64,000 nucleotides of DNA from positions 4,154,001 through 4,218,000 of the forward strand of contig CM041779.1 of the NCBI GenBank assembly GCA_023374045.1, written 5' to 3'. Positions 47,201 through 58,291 of the stretch are shown piece by piece; the stretch's first letter is position 1; each line of letters opens with the position of its first letter. This stretch comes from Limonium bicolor (Eukaryota; Streptophyta; Magnoliopsida; Caryophyllales; Plumbaginaceae). A program made the translations under genes and the position numbers. The notes under the pieces are model-generated. The model did no database searches. It saw nothing but the letters and a program-made list of their open reading frames with translations, and had not been told where the DNA came from.

Positions 47201-49612
47201 GCTGATAATGCCCCTTCTCAATGTCTTGGTTCTTTTAGTTCCCTGCTGGTTAGTCAGTCTAGATTTCCTAATTTTTCTTATAGGTCTGCAGGTACAATGA
47301 CCCTCGAGATGCTTGTACTGCTATTGTTGCTGAATCATATTGCCTTTGGCTGCAATATGAAACTCACACAGATGACATTACCATTAAAGTTGTGAACATG
47401 AAAGTTGTGAAGACTGAAGATAAACTATATTTTGGAATTGTTTACTCGTTTAATGATATTTTTTGTAAAATTTGAAAGTTTGTGTAAGTTGTAGAGGTGG
47501 AGCAAATTGCAGATTACACTTTGTCACAATTCTGTATGTGATATGCTTGTTTTTAGGATATTTCGATTTTTACTATGCAATTTCGGTTTATTTTTGTTTT
47601 TTCAGTTATTTCGGTTTATTTTTATTTTTCAGTTATTCGGTTAACAGTATAACCGAAAATTAATTCAGTTCGGTTATCGGTTTTAGACGACTTCAAAATT
47701 TTGGATTTCGGTTAATTCGGTTATACTAGTATAATTCGGTTAATTAGGACCGAAAAACCGAACGGTATTTAAAATTCGGTTTTCGGTTAACCGAATTAAC
47801 CGAATGGACAGCCCTAGTATCGGTGGAAGCTAATAGTTTACGCCTCCACTATCGCGGAGTACGATGAATAGTGCGGACAATTGTTACACTCTTACGAAGC
47901 CAACAATCCTTTTGTTGTGTACTTGAATACGACATGGCTCAGTCAGCGTGAGAAATTTTGTGAGGTATGGGTTAAGAGATTCATGCATTTCGACAACACA
48001 TCTACCAACAGGTTAGATTAACTTCAATTGTCAACATGTTATGTCATTTGTATTGGTAGGTTTCTCATTTATCTGTAACTAATGGCCTTTCAATGTATAG
48101 GGTGGAGAGCGCTCACTCAGCTCTAACGTGTTGGCTTCATATATCCACTGGATCTCTAGGCACATGCTTCGACAACATACATAGATTCATCGAAGGGCAA
48201 CACTTCCATATTTAACAAGACTTCGAGTTTTCCATTGATAGAAGGGTTTTGGAAGACCAGCAAGTCCCATTTTTGTTTCTGGTCAATCAAGTGAGCCTCA
48301 AATGCATGCAAATACTCCAGAAGGAGCTGAGAAACGGTCATTGTGATATTGATCACACAACGTCGTACGAATGTTTGTGCGCTTACTTCAACAATGGGAT
48401 TACCATGCGCGTTTCGTATGTATCAGTACATTCAAGCCGGTTTGAATATACCAGTTGAAGAAGTGCATATCTTTTGGCGGACACTCAGATTTGACCAACA
48501 ACAAGAGTTTGAAGCACAATGCAAAACATGTGATGAGTCGTACACCACAGAGGAACATCTCTCGTGTGTAAGTCTGTGGTATGAGGATCTGTCTGAGCGG
48601 TTTGATCCTACGATAATTGAACAAGTGTTCAACGCGTGGAAGCCATTATGGGAGCCCCCGGATGATCACACTGGTTTACAGCCCCCAGATGTGAAGGTGC
48701 CTAAGGGTAGGCCCACTACAAAAAAAGAAGAGGCCTAATAATCGGGACAAGTTCGAGCACGAGCATTTAGGTCTTGGAAACTGTGGTCCTCCCCTACGAC
48801 ATTCGCAGTCTCAGCAACGCTCTACAGCACCCGAAAGTCAAAGTGATTGTGGGCAGACAATGGAACACAGTCAATCACAACAATGGTCATTTGGGCGAAT
48901 GAGTCAAACTGAAGAAGGCCCGACGATGCAAGACAATCCACCGTAACAGCATTCACCACTACCGAAATACTAGAGCCCCTGGAACTCCTCTCCGTATTGG
49001 ACTGACTTCGATGCGATATTACTTGATTATATTACAGGTTACAGGGAGATAATGGGCGATGGAAATTGTGGTTTTCGAGCTATTTCCGATTTTGTGTACA
49101 ATGATGAAAACCAATGGAAAGCGGTTAGACGTGCATGCCTTGATGACCTGGAGAGTAGAAGAGATTGGTGGTTGGAGCGATGTGAACGAGAGTGGTATGA
49201 AAGACAGTACGCACGACTGAATTGGTTTGCAGACTCATTTGCACCAACTGACATTGGATTGAAATTCTCGATCTTGGTATTATCTTGTCGACTCTTTACA
49301 ACATTGTGCTTATAATTTTTGCAACAGGTATGCGTAGTAAGGCAGGAGGCTTGGTCGCACTATCGCTATGTGATGATCGGGGGTTGGGTCGTCCAGAAGC
49401 AGAGGTCTATATTGCATGTGTCAGTGACCAATCTCATTTCATTAGAGTGCATACAGTCAAAGATTGTCCAGTCCCATGCATGAATCCCATGTGGTGACGT
49501 TGGAATGAACCCGCGGTTACACATTATCTGGATCCGTACATACCACGCAACGAACACTGGTTTACATTGTTTCCCCCAGTTAGTGGACCAGGAACAATAG
49601 TTTTAAAAGATT
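44281..49612 (+). pseudogene. MULE transposase with C-terminal OTU domain, broken
   Basis: N-terminal FAR1/MULE-type zinc region: LVLTCERYDKHK, KGCGVAKCNCPFRLSI, THNHELASNP (44400-44690). An intron of about 90 bp follows at 44900-44986. The DDE transposase core is LLDSTYKMNMYKMPLVEFIG, YVFVTDNEMTLVKALSVVYP and LLCQWHICRNV (45010-45370). A hAT element (45407-47816) cuts the frame, which resumes with NTTWLSQREKFCEVWVKRFM and, after another intron, VESAHSALTCWL (48100). The SWIM-like region (GLPCAFRMYQYI, NIPVEEVHIFWRTL) and KGRPTTKK end the transposase. The OTU cysteine-protease part follows: GDGNCGFRAISDFV with the catalytic Cys (49055), then PAVTHYLDPYIPRNEHWFTL (49508-49565). Several frameshifts and stops are present. 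Confidence 0.88.
45407..47816. mobile_element. Non-autonomous hAT element inside the MULE transposase gene
   Basis: The 8-bp duplication GTATCAGT/GTATCGGT (45399-45406 and 47817-47824) has one mismatch. The ends are TACGGCTGTCCATT and, inverted, TAGGGCTGTCCATT. The outer 180-250 bp on both sides are packed with CGGTTA/TAACCG motifs. No transposase frame (zinc finger BED or hAT dimerisation) is visible in the 2.0-kb core. That core begins with a CT-rich, leader-like stretch (45640-45930). Confidence 0.88.
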
Positions 49613-49943
49613 AGATAAATATTTGAATAGTTTAGTGTTTTATGTTGATAAACAGTTTCGTATCATACACAAATTATCAATCATTTCCACATATTTAATG
49701 TCTTTTTTCATTTTTAAACATTAAAAAATCTCGAAGGAGATTCATCAATTGAATTCATGCTGCATTTGTCAGTCATCATAATGTTACAATTTAGTCAACA
49801 CACAAATTAATCAGAAGCTGTGGATGTGCAATATACTTTATCTAATAAAAGCAAATTCAGCGTACATACAGTCTGTTCCAAAGCTAGTGTGCTAATGCTT
49901 GCTTAGCTAAAGATCTATACAGATACTAGATGGGCTAATATAA
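49613..49943. other. AT-rich sequence behind the OTU part
   Basis: Probably 3' untranslated sequence of the transposase gene. Nothing else is recognised. Confidence 0.4.
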
Positions 49944-50716
49944 TGTTCTCTGAATAGAATCCATAATAGTTATAATACACTAAAGGGTTATCCTGTTGAT
50001 GATGCAGTTACATATGGACGAACCGTTTGATTTTGAGTTGGAAGATAATTTTGCTCCGCCTAAACCGACTACAAATGTCTCTTTTTAGTTTTAAACATCA
50101 ACGAATTTCCATCTTGACAATTATTGTCTATCATTTTCACCGATTTCACGCTAGTTGAATGTTCTCTAAAGATAAAACCAAGAGTATCATGATATACTAA
50201 AGGGCTATCCTGTTGACAATGCAGCTACATATGGATGAACCGTTTGATTTTGAGTTGGAAGATGATTTTGCTCTGCCTAAATCGACTACAAATGTCTCTT
50301 TTTAGTTTTAAGCATCAACGAATTTCCATCTTGACAATTATTGACTATAAACATCTTTGAACATATTTTCAGGACTTCAAAAGCAATTCTACTTCGGAGT
50401 TTCATTCTTTCACAACTGATGCTCAAAATTCATTCCACAATCCTCAAGCAGTTCATGTTCCACGCACGATAGTACAACTAAAGATATAATTTATTACTTC
50501 TTTTAATTCACAATGAGATGGGCTTGCAGTTGGAGATTCCTCAAAAAATAAATTTTTTAAAAAACAAATAAAAATCTTTGAAACATATTTTCAGGACTTC
50601 AAAAGCGATTCTACTTCGGAGTTTCATTCTTTCACAACTGATGCTCGAAATGCATTCCACAATCCTCAAGCAGCTCATGTTCCACGCACGACAGTACAAC
50701 TAAAGATATAATTTAT
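49944..50716 (+). repeat. Two exon-like modules, each present twice
   Basis: Module A (49944-50133 and 50161-50345) encodes, after an AG that looks like an acceptor, LHMDEPFDFELEDNFAPPKP, then TTNVSF and a stop. Module B (50352-50495 and 50574-50716) starts with TTTTCAG and encodes DFKSNSTSEFHSFTTDAQNS, then HNPQ and a stop further on. The order is A-A-B-B. Copies differ by scattered substitutions, several of which keep the reading sense. I do not recognise the protein. Confidence 0.65.
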
Positions 50717-50842
50717 TCACGCGTCATTCGTTATAATGTTACAACTTAGTCACCACATGCATTATTTAAAGTCGCAAAATAATTAACAAGTTTGTTTACA
50801 TTCACTACCAGTATATGACATCCAAAAGTCGAACAATACTAA

Positions 50843-51190
50843 TCAAGTCGGGGGACGTCGTCTCCTCGTAATAGCCTTGTAGCGTGCAACGTATTCTCTG
50901 CGGTAAGCCTGAGCCCTATCTTGTATTATACCAGGGTCTTCAAAGTCTGAATCATCTTCATACTTCACAAGAATCCTAACTCTTTCCATTATTTCTTCAA
51001 GGTCTAAGTAGTTCTGCAACATCATGCATACATCTTCATCCGTTAGTATGTGGGCGATAGAGTCGTTGTATAGATCTTGGTCCATCCTAAGATAGACAAT
51101 CGAATAGATGTGCAGCTGATGATTATCAAAATGTGATCTCACAATTTGATTTAATGACGATGTTAGATGGTTCACTTGTTGGAGTTCCAA
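50843..51190 (-). CDS. Hypothetical 115-residue open frame
   Basis: Starts MELQQVNHLTSSLNQIVRSH and ends in a basic KAITRRRRPPT. The middle is acidic (KYEDDSDFEDPG). It has no domain I recognise, no signal peptide and no membrane segment. It lies just downstream of the PMD gene on the same strand and may be an extra 3' exon or small gene of the MULE. It could also be chance. Confidence 0.35.
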   Translation of the reverse strand: MELQQVNHLTSSLNQIVRSHFDNHQLHIYSIVYLRMDQDLYNDSIAHILTDEDVCMMLQNYLDLEEIMERVRILVKYEDDSDFEDPGIIQDRAQAYRREYVARYKAITRRRRPPT

Positions 51191-54100
51191 TTTCTGTATC
51201 GATCACTGCTCATCCCGGACTACGTTCGAACCGTGCCCCGTATCTATTGAATGCAGTGTAATGGTTCACGTGAATTGCAAAGGGAATTGACATCCTAATG
51301 ACATAAACAAGTATGAATTATTTAAAAAACATATAAACAAATATTAAACATACAATCACTACACCAGTTAAATCATTACTACAAAGGGTCAAACAAAAAC
51401 ATCAACTAAACAGTCTAAAAATATCCATACCCCCACTATACGCACCCCCACATACCCACCCCACCATACTCACCCCCACCATACTCACCCCACTATACCC
51501 AGAACCACCATCACCACATCCTCCCCTCCCATCACCACGTCCTCCCATATCATCACCGAGCCCACCCTCATCCCCACGTCGACGCGCCTGCTCCATGTGC
51601 CTAAGGTTCATACCCTCCCCTCTAGGCCTAAGCCCTCTGGTGCGACGCCCCGTGAAGTACCACTCTATGCCAACACGAGGCTGGTTAGGGTTCTTGTGAC
51701 GTGTGGGCGAATCAGGGGTGGTCGGGACATTAAACCGACAATACTCAAAGGCCATCTCCAGCCTATCAGCAATCCAGGGGGTGACGCCTGTAGGCTAGCT
51801 CGAATTGTTCTCTGGTGCAATGCTCATGATAATCGGAGCTGTCTTATCCCAATACTACAGTAAAGTATAAATTTCATGTTACTATTTAAAAGCAATTAGA
51901 CACAACAACTAAATTTAACAAGACAAATTATATACCTAGAGCTGATCCTCTCATCGTGTTCAGGGGCCACCGTCCGCTCCTAGGGGACGCACCTGGGGAT
52001 GGGAACGACGCTGGAACCACCGGATGTAATCCTGGTCCATGGCCCATGGCATATGTGCATGCGTAAGAGGAAACCTCCACCTGTTGGGCTTCGTCATGTT
52101 GTCCCACACGAATGTCCCGTAGTCGTACGCGGCAAGGTATGTCTTCCCGTGTCGGGGACTATAATGGGTGTCAGGTTTGATAGGCTGAGGAGGGATAGTC
52201 TGTATGAATCCAAACTGGCGTAGACACCGCTCGGGCATATACAACTCAGCAATATCCAAGAACTGCAAGGTGCCATAGAATCGGGAGCGGCCATGTGATA
52301 CAATGGTACCATCAAACCCGAGCGGCAGCCAATCAACCTACGTTTCTTTTAATGAAAAACAATTAACAACTTAAATGGGAAACACTGTTTGACGATACGA
52401 CAAATGACAACTTTTTACTACTACAATTGCTAACCAACTCGTACCTCAGTGGAGGACAATGTGTGTTACGTGTCCAGCCGCTCCCTCATGAAACGTAGCC
52501 TCTCGTCATCCGTCAAATTCTTAGTGTAACGAGGCCACTTCGCTGCCATCGGGGAGCACTCATCCCACTCAGAAAGCTGCTCCGGCCTGAACATGGGGAA
52601 GTACTCGTAGATCCAGCACTGTGGTAATCATACGAAACCATTAGCCAAGATACTCAGACAATAAGTTTACAATACTGAAGTCGTGCGCTCAATATCAAGT
52701 TCTCACTTGAAACAACGTCAGACAACCAGCCTGTAACACCCCACTCGATAAACTCGTAATAATCACTCTCGTAATAATCACTCTCGTAGCATAATTAGAG
52801 ACATCTCACAGCGGAAGTTAAACTACATTAATCCTCAATTGGGTGTCACATGCCATTACTCGCCCATGCGAGTAAAGAAGCATAACCGAAATATAACGAA
52901 TAACAATAACAACTAACCGCAGTGATGAACGAGATATTTACTACATTATCCTATATACAAACCAATACCTATGACAATTAGCACTTAAAGAACCCCCAGA
53001 TTACAACGTACCAACATGAATTAATCCTAAAAGCGTAATAAAGATCGAGGTCTTCTACCCACGATCCCACACTCCGGCGTCAATCATCAATCACCTGAAA
53101 CATAAAATATCGGGCCCATGGGGGGCTCAGCGCTTGGCCGAGTATGTTAACTATGTTGTCTTAGACCCTTTAGGTCACTTAGGTCAATTAGTCATCTGAA
53201 CATGAGGTTGATTAGATGCTGGTTTAGTTTACAGTTTATGTGGACAGCGGTAATTAGCATGAATAACCATATAGCAATCCATCAACGTAACAGTCCATTC
53301 ACCACATACAATTCAAAACATACAATATACCATGTACTATAAACAACATACCATATACCTCATACAATAAATAATATACCACATACCACATACCACATAC
53401 TACAATAACATACCATAAACCACATACTATAAATAACATACCATAAACCACATACTATAAATAACATACAACATGTAGTTACTTCCACTAGGTTATCATA
53501 GTTTTTCCTTCAATTTATGTTAGTCACCAATAAGCCTCACTCTCAATATCAATGGGTGTCATGTTAGGACGACCCGTAAATAACCTCACGGGACAGTTGT
53601 CCATCCGTACACACAAGGTGCTCATTTGCCAAGGATCGATCGATCCCGGGACTTCCATTTGCCTAATAAAGGCATCCATGAAAGGCTAGAAGCCGTGTGC
53701 CAAGAGCGGCACCCTTTTGTCCAACAGTCTATCTAGGCCCGTTGGAATATAGAGGGAGTCGGTCCGATCCGGACGTTATACTCCGGTGATCACCAATGCG
53801 CAACCCACTAGTCGAAAACTAATTAGAATTTCAATACTGTATACCATAAACCAACACTCTCCAATATGTGATTAATTCTTAATCAACTACCCTAGTAAAG
53901 TCTTAGGCCATGGAGAAGTCATTACCACTACAATTCCCTTTGAAGTCTTATATTCTTCCCTAGAAATGATCTAGGTTATATCCATGTTCGAGTATTAAGC
54001 TCTAGAGACTGGGAATCCCGAGTCTCATTTCTAAGTGTTTTACTTAGGTTAGTTACGGATAAAGTTCTCAAATATTAGTATTCCAGCCGCATAAACAATC

Positions 54101-55451
54101 ATAGTAATATTGTCCGAAGACGTCGTGCACAATAATAATCGCTTAACCAATCAAGGAGTTAAACCATACAACATGCATAGCACACATATCACTCTTATCA
54201 GATAGTCAAGTAATACCCGTACCCGAGGCTTCCCTCAGGGGTTCAGACCACACAATGAACATACCGTGCACCGTAGTAATCGCTAGCGTGAAGATTCATG
54301 CTCGTCCGGTATTCCTCGTAGTTTGCCCTCTAGCTTACGTCCTCTAATGCACTCAACTCTGGAATACAAACTACACATCAGCTCTCTGTAATATGGACTA
54401 ATTCGGTATCCCGACTAGTCACTAATCCCCCTAGTAGTTACCCCGTGATTGTTCAACATTTATCATTTGGATTTTAAACAGTTTGGGATTAGCTAAATCA
54501 CCCTCTAACTATATTGTAATTAACATGTAGTATCTATTTGCTACTTAGCATCCAATCCAAGTAACCCATTTCATTTATTCATAGGTTAATCATTTATATA
54601 TACACACATGCAAATAGTTTGTTACTATATGTTAATTATATCCTCGACTTTTAAACATTTATTCCTCCTTTCGAGTGTTGGGTTGGTCAACTTGACCTCT
54701 TTGGTCAATTGAGTTGACTTGGCCAATTATGTTGACTTGGTTAGTTTATCCAAGTACATAAGTTTATATAATTCATATGAGGGCCCTTGTATTATATAGT
54801 TCACTGACCATTTATTATGTCATACTCTAACATAAGAACTTTATATATATATGGTGTTATAATGCATCTTTCCATCTCATAACATCTCTTATGTATTATT
54901 ATATGGTTCCCAACCATATTATATAACCCATTTACTTTATATATTCTTGTATATATATATAATTATAAGGATCATTTATTAAATGATATATCTTATCATT
55001 TTATGTAAGGTAATTAACCTTATTTAGTTGTGTTATTTTAAACAACCCACATTAGAATTAGAATCCTAAGGTTATGTAACTTATATATAGTACATTACTA
55101 AACTTATAAAGACTATTCAATACTCCACATTATTTAATAACCTTGTTATTTCATCACTTGTACTAGAATCATTAATGACATTAATACTTCATAATTGTTG
55201 TAACACTTATAACATTTTGGGGCATAGCCTAAGATTCAATCTTTATCTTCATATTGTACGTATAGTACACAAGTGTTATTAATTACTAAATCCTTAATGG
55301 TGTTATATTATTTAGTCAAGTAACTTCCAACTTTATAAGTTAATCCTCCATTACCTGGCATAATCTAACCCTCTAACTACATATGCGTACTTATACGTAT
55401 ATATGTATGTAGCCTCATTGATCCCAATGTTAACTCATTATGTACATATTC

Positions 55452-55471
55452 ATATATATATATATATATAT
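55452..55471. repeat. (AT)n microsatellite
   Basis: Uninterrupted run of about ten AT units inside the solo LTR. Confidence 0.9.
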
Positions 55472-57591
55472 GTCCATCTAAGTTCTCATGTAATTAATAT
55501 CATCCTTATTACTTACAATCGATATAAGGTTGTAGGTTAATTCTCTAATCATTCAACCTATCGATTGATCCATCAACAATATCATCAATCTCCTTACAAT
55601 CTACTAACCTAATATCTAATCGTTCAGGGTAGACCCAACACAGCATTCAAATTCCTATCCATTTCCAGCTTGGGTTAAAGCCCTCAAAAATTCTACTCAA
55701 TAGGCTAGAAGTCCAACTTGACTAATTGCCAAACCAATTTGGTAGCCCAGTTTGATTTATCTTTTATTAGTTTAGTGGGCTATTCTTTTAAGCCCAGTCC
55801 CATTTTTGCTATTTGATTTCTCTAAACCCAATTTAGGTTGACTAATTCAATCCCAATTTTTTTTTTGTCTCGTTCAAACCCCCATCTCGTTCTGACCATC
55901 TCAAATTAAATTTTGACCACTCTCTTCTCAAACTACAATTGAGCCCTTAAGTTTTTCCAGAATTATAATTCGCCCCTTCATTTTTCTAATTTGGTTTTTA
56001 CCCTAAAATTTATTATATTTAGGTTTATACCCACAATTTTCTCATAATCACTGTTTCACCCCAATTTTAAGTTTCTTCAAAACTTTAATTTCGATGTTGA
56101 CCCAAATCTTTCTCAAATTTCACAATTAACCTCAAGCTTAACTAAATTTCCAATTTTACCCTCAATTTCAGTTGCGTCAATTCCAACTCTAAAACCTAAA
56201 TCCAAAACCCCAATTCGAATCTTATTTTCATACCAATTAAAAGTTACGAACCTAACCTTACTTTCTATTCATTTTCACTTTAACCACTTTAACCATAATT
56301 TCTCCAATTAACCCTAAATTACTAACTAAACCCAATTTCAATTTAACAGAATTTATTTCATTGTATTATTTATTTATTTATTTTTATTTTTTTATTCCTC
56401 TAATGTTTCTAACCCTAATTTCGGATTGACCAGAGAATCCAATTTTGACCAACTTTCTAAATCAATCTTTTAACTCCCAGAAATCCTAATTCCTAATTCA
56501 CAAGTTTAGCCTCAAATTAAATCCTCCATTCGACATAACAAGCAACTATATTTACCCAGATATTTGAACTCATTAAAACACTCATACCAGTATAAGCTTT
56601 CGGCTAACAAGAACCTGCAACAATTAACCGATACACCAACTTTGAACGCAGACCTAATCCCCTAGATTGTTCACAATCCACACAAATTTGCTCAAAATCA
56701 AACCAACAATCAATGCCAACTTATCTATTTAATTATATAAACTCAGAATCCAGTTGTTTGAAAATCAGTAAACCCTCAAAGCAACCCTTAATCCAGATTC
56801 ACAAAACACTTAAAGTCCACCCTAATTTCTCGGTTCAGAAAGAAAAAAAAACATATCCTAACTCAGTTTAACAAATCGAATACAAGAGTTAACCTCTAGT
56901 TCCAGAAGTGGGTTTCAGCCTCAAGTTTTTGGTCTCTTCCCCTTCCCCGATTTCAGGTTTTTGCTCCCGTTTTTTTTCGCCGATGCAAGCGAAGAATGGC
57001 CGTGTTTGGTTTCCCTGTTCAACCATAAAGAAAAAAAGGAGAGTAGGTTAGATCGGTTTGGGTTTTGAAAACGAGGGAAATCACTAGAGAAGGGAGACAA
57101 GACCTTTACCTCTTGTTCTCAGTTGAACCAAAAGAGATGACCACCACCATTTTTTTCTGATCCGGTTTGGCGCTCGCAAGGATAGAGGTAGAGTGAGGAT
57201 CGGTTTGAAGTTAAACCTGAAACTAAGGGAAATTACAATGAAAGAACAAGATATTACCTCTGGATTTTTTTGGCGTTCTCCAACCTGGTGTGCGAAATGC
57301 ACCAACCAGTGATTTACTATTGCACGACATAGGAACAAGAAAGAATGGATGTGGGGTATGTAGGTTTCTTGATTGTCGTTTGGGGTAGGTCTTTTTCATC
57401 TGATTAGGGTTGAAGTACCGTGAGTGAGAAAGGAGAAGTGAGGCGATGGAGGTAGTGTTTGCAACCTTCGTGAGTGGAGAAGAATGGAGCTTGCTCGCCT
57501 GTTAGGGTTGCGTGAAAATTGAGGGAAGGAAAAGGATGAGATCAAGAAGAAAAAGAAGAATTAGAGGCGTTCGTAAGTTAGGGATCCAAAC

Positions 57592-58291
57592 CAAGGTTGT
57601 GAAAAACGGTACGGGAAACCAATACGGACTATTCAGAGTACGTGATACGGAAGTATCAACACGGATAAAACGGGGAATCAGTACGGATGAAACAATAATA
57701 TTTAAATAATAAAAAACGTATAATAAATAATTATAAGTATGAAATATGTTCCACTTTGTACTTAATATTAGTATTTGTATTAATACCTTCAAATTGCATA
57801 TTTATATTTATAATATCTTAAACTATAAGAAGTTGTAGCAGTTTTGTTGAGTGATGTAGATAGTTACTAAGTGAATTTTAAGAAAAGGTCACACTAATAC
57901 AAGTAGGAAAAACAAAAAATAGTAGGATTGAAAAGTTATTGGTTAATTGTAATTTCTCTCACTAACAACATATTCAATCTATTGTTTAATGGCTGGTGGT
58001 CCTTAATAACATCATTTTTTCCTAAAGTAACCTTCATATAAGGTCAACATTATATTCATTTAGGGATTTAATAGAAAAATTATTCTCTTTTTTCTCCAGT
58101 CAAATCGTTGTCTTTAATAATTTATTCCGTATTCTTTAAAAATACGGAATACGGAAATACTGTGATTATATGGCTCTACGCCACCACAAGACGGGGTGTC
58201 GATGAAACGGATTTCATACGGCCGTCATCATCGTTTATTGAAAACGGGTGATACGCCGTACAACGGCGTACGTACCGTTTTTTACAACCAT
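57592..58291. mobile_element. 700-bp MITE, Mutator-type, nested in the solo LTR
   Basis: The 9-bp GATCCAAAC flanks it at 57583-57591 and 58292-58300. The ends are inverted: GGTTGTGAAAAACGGTACG on the left and GGTTGTAAAAAACGGTACG on the complement at the right. AATACGGA words are repeated near both ends. The interior is AT-rich with no supported frame. Confidence 0.82.

Noticed and set aside
45600..47560. Captured host gene or hAT transposase inside the hAT element
   Set aside because: No frame longer than about 90 codons and no zinc finger BED or hAT dimerisation motif. The CT-rich start alone is not enough.
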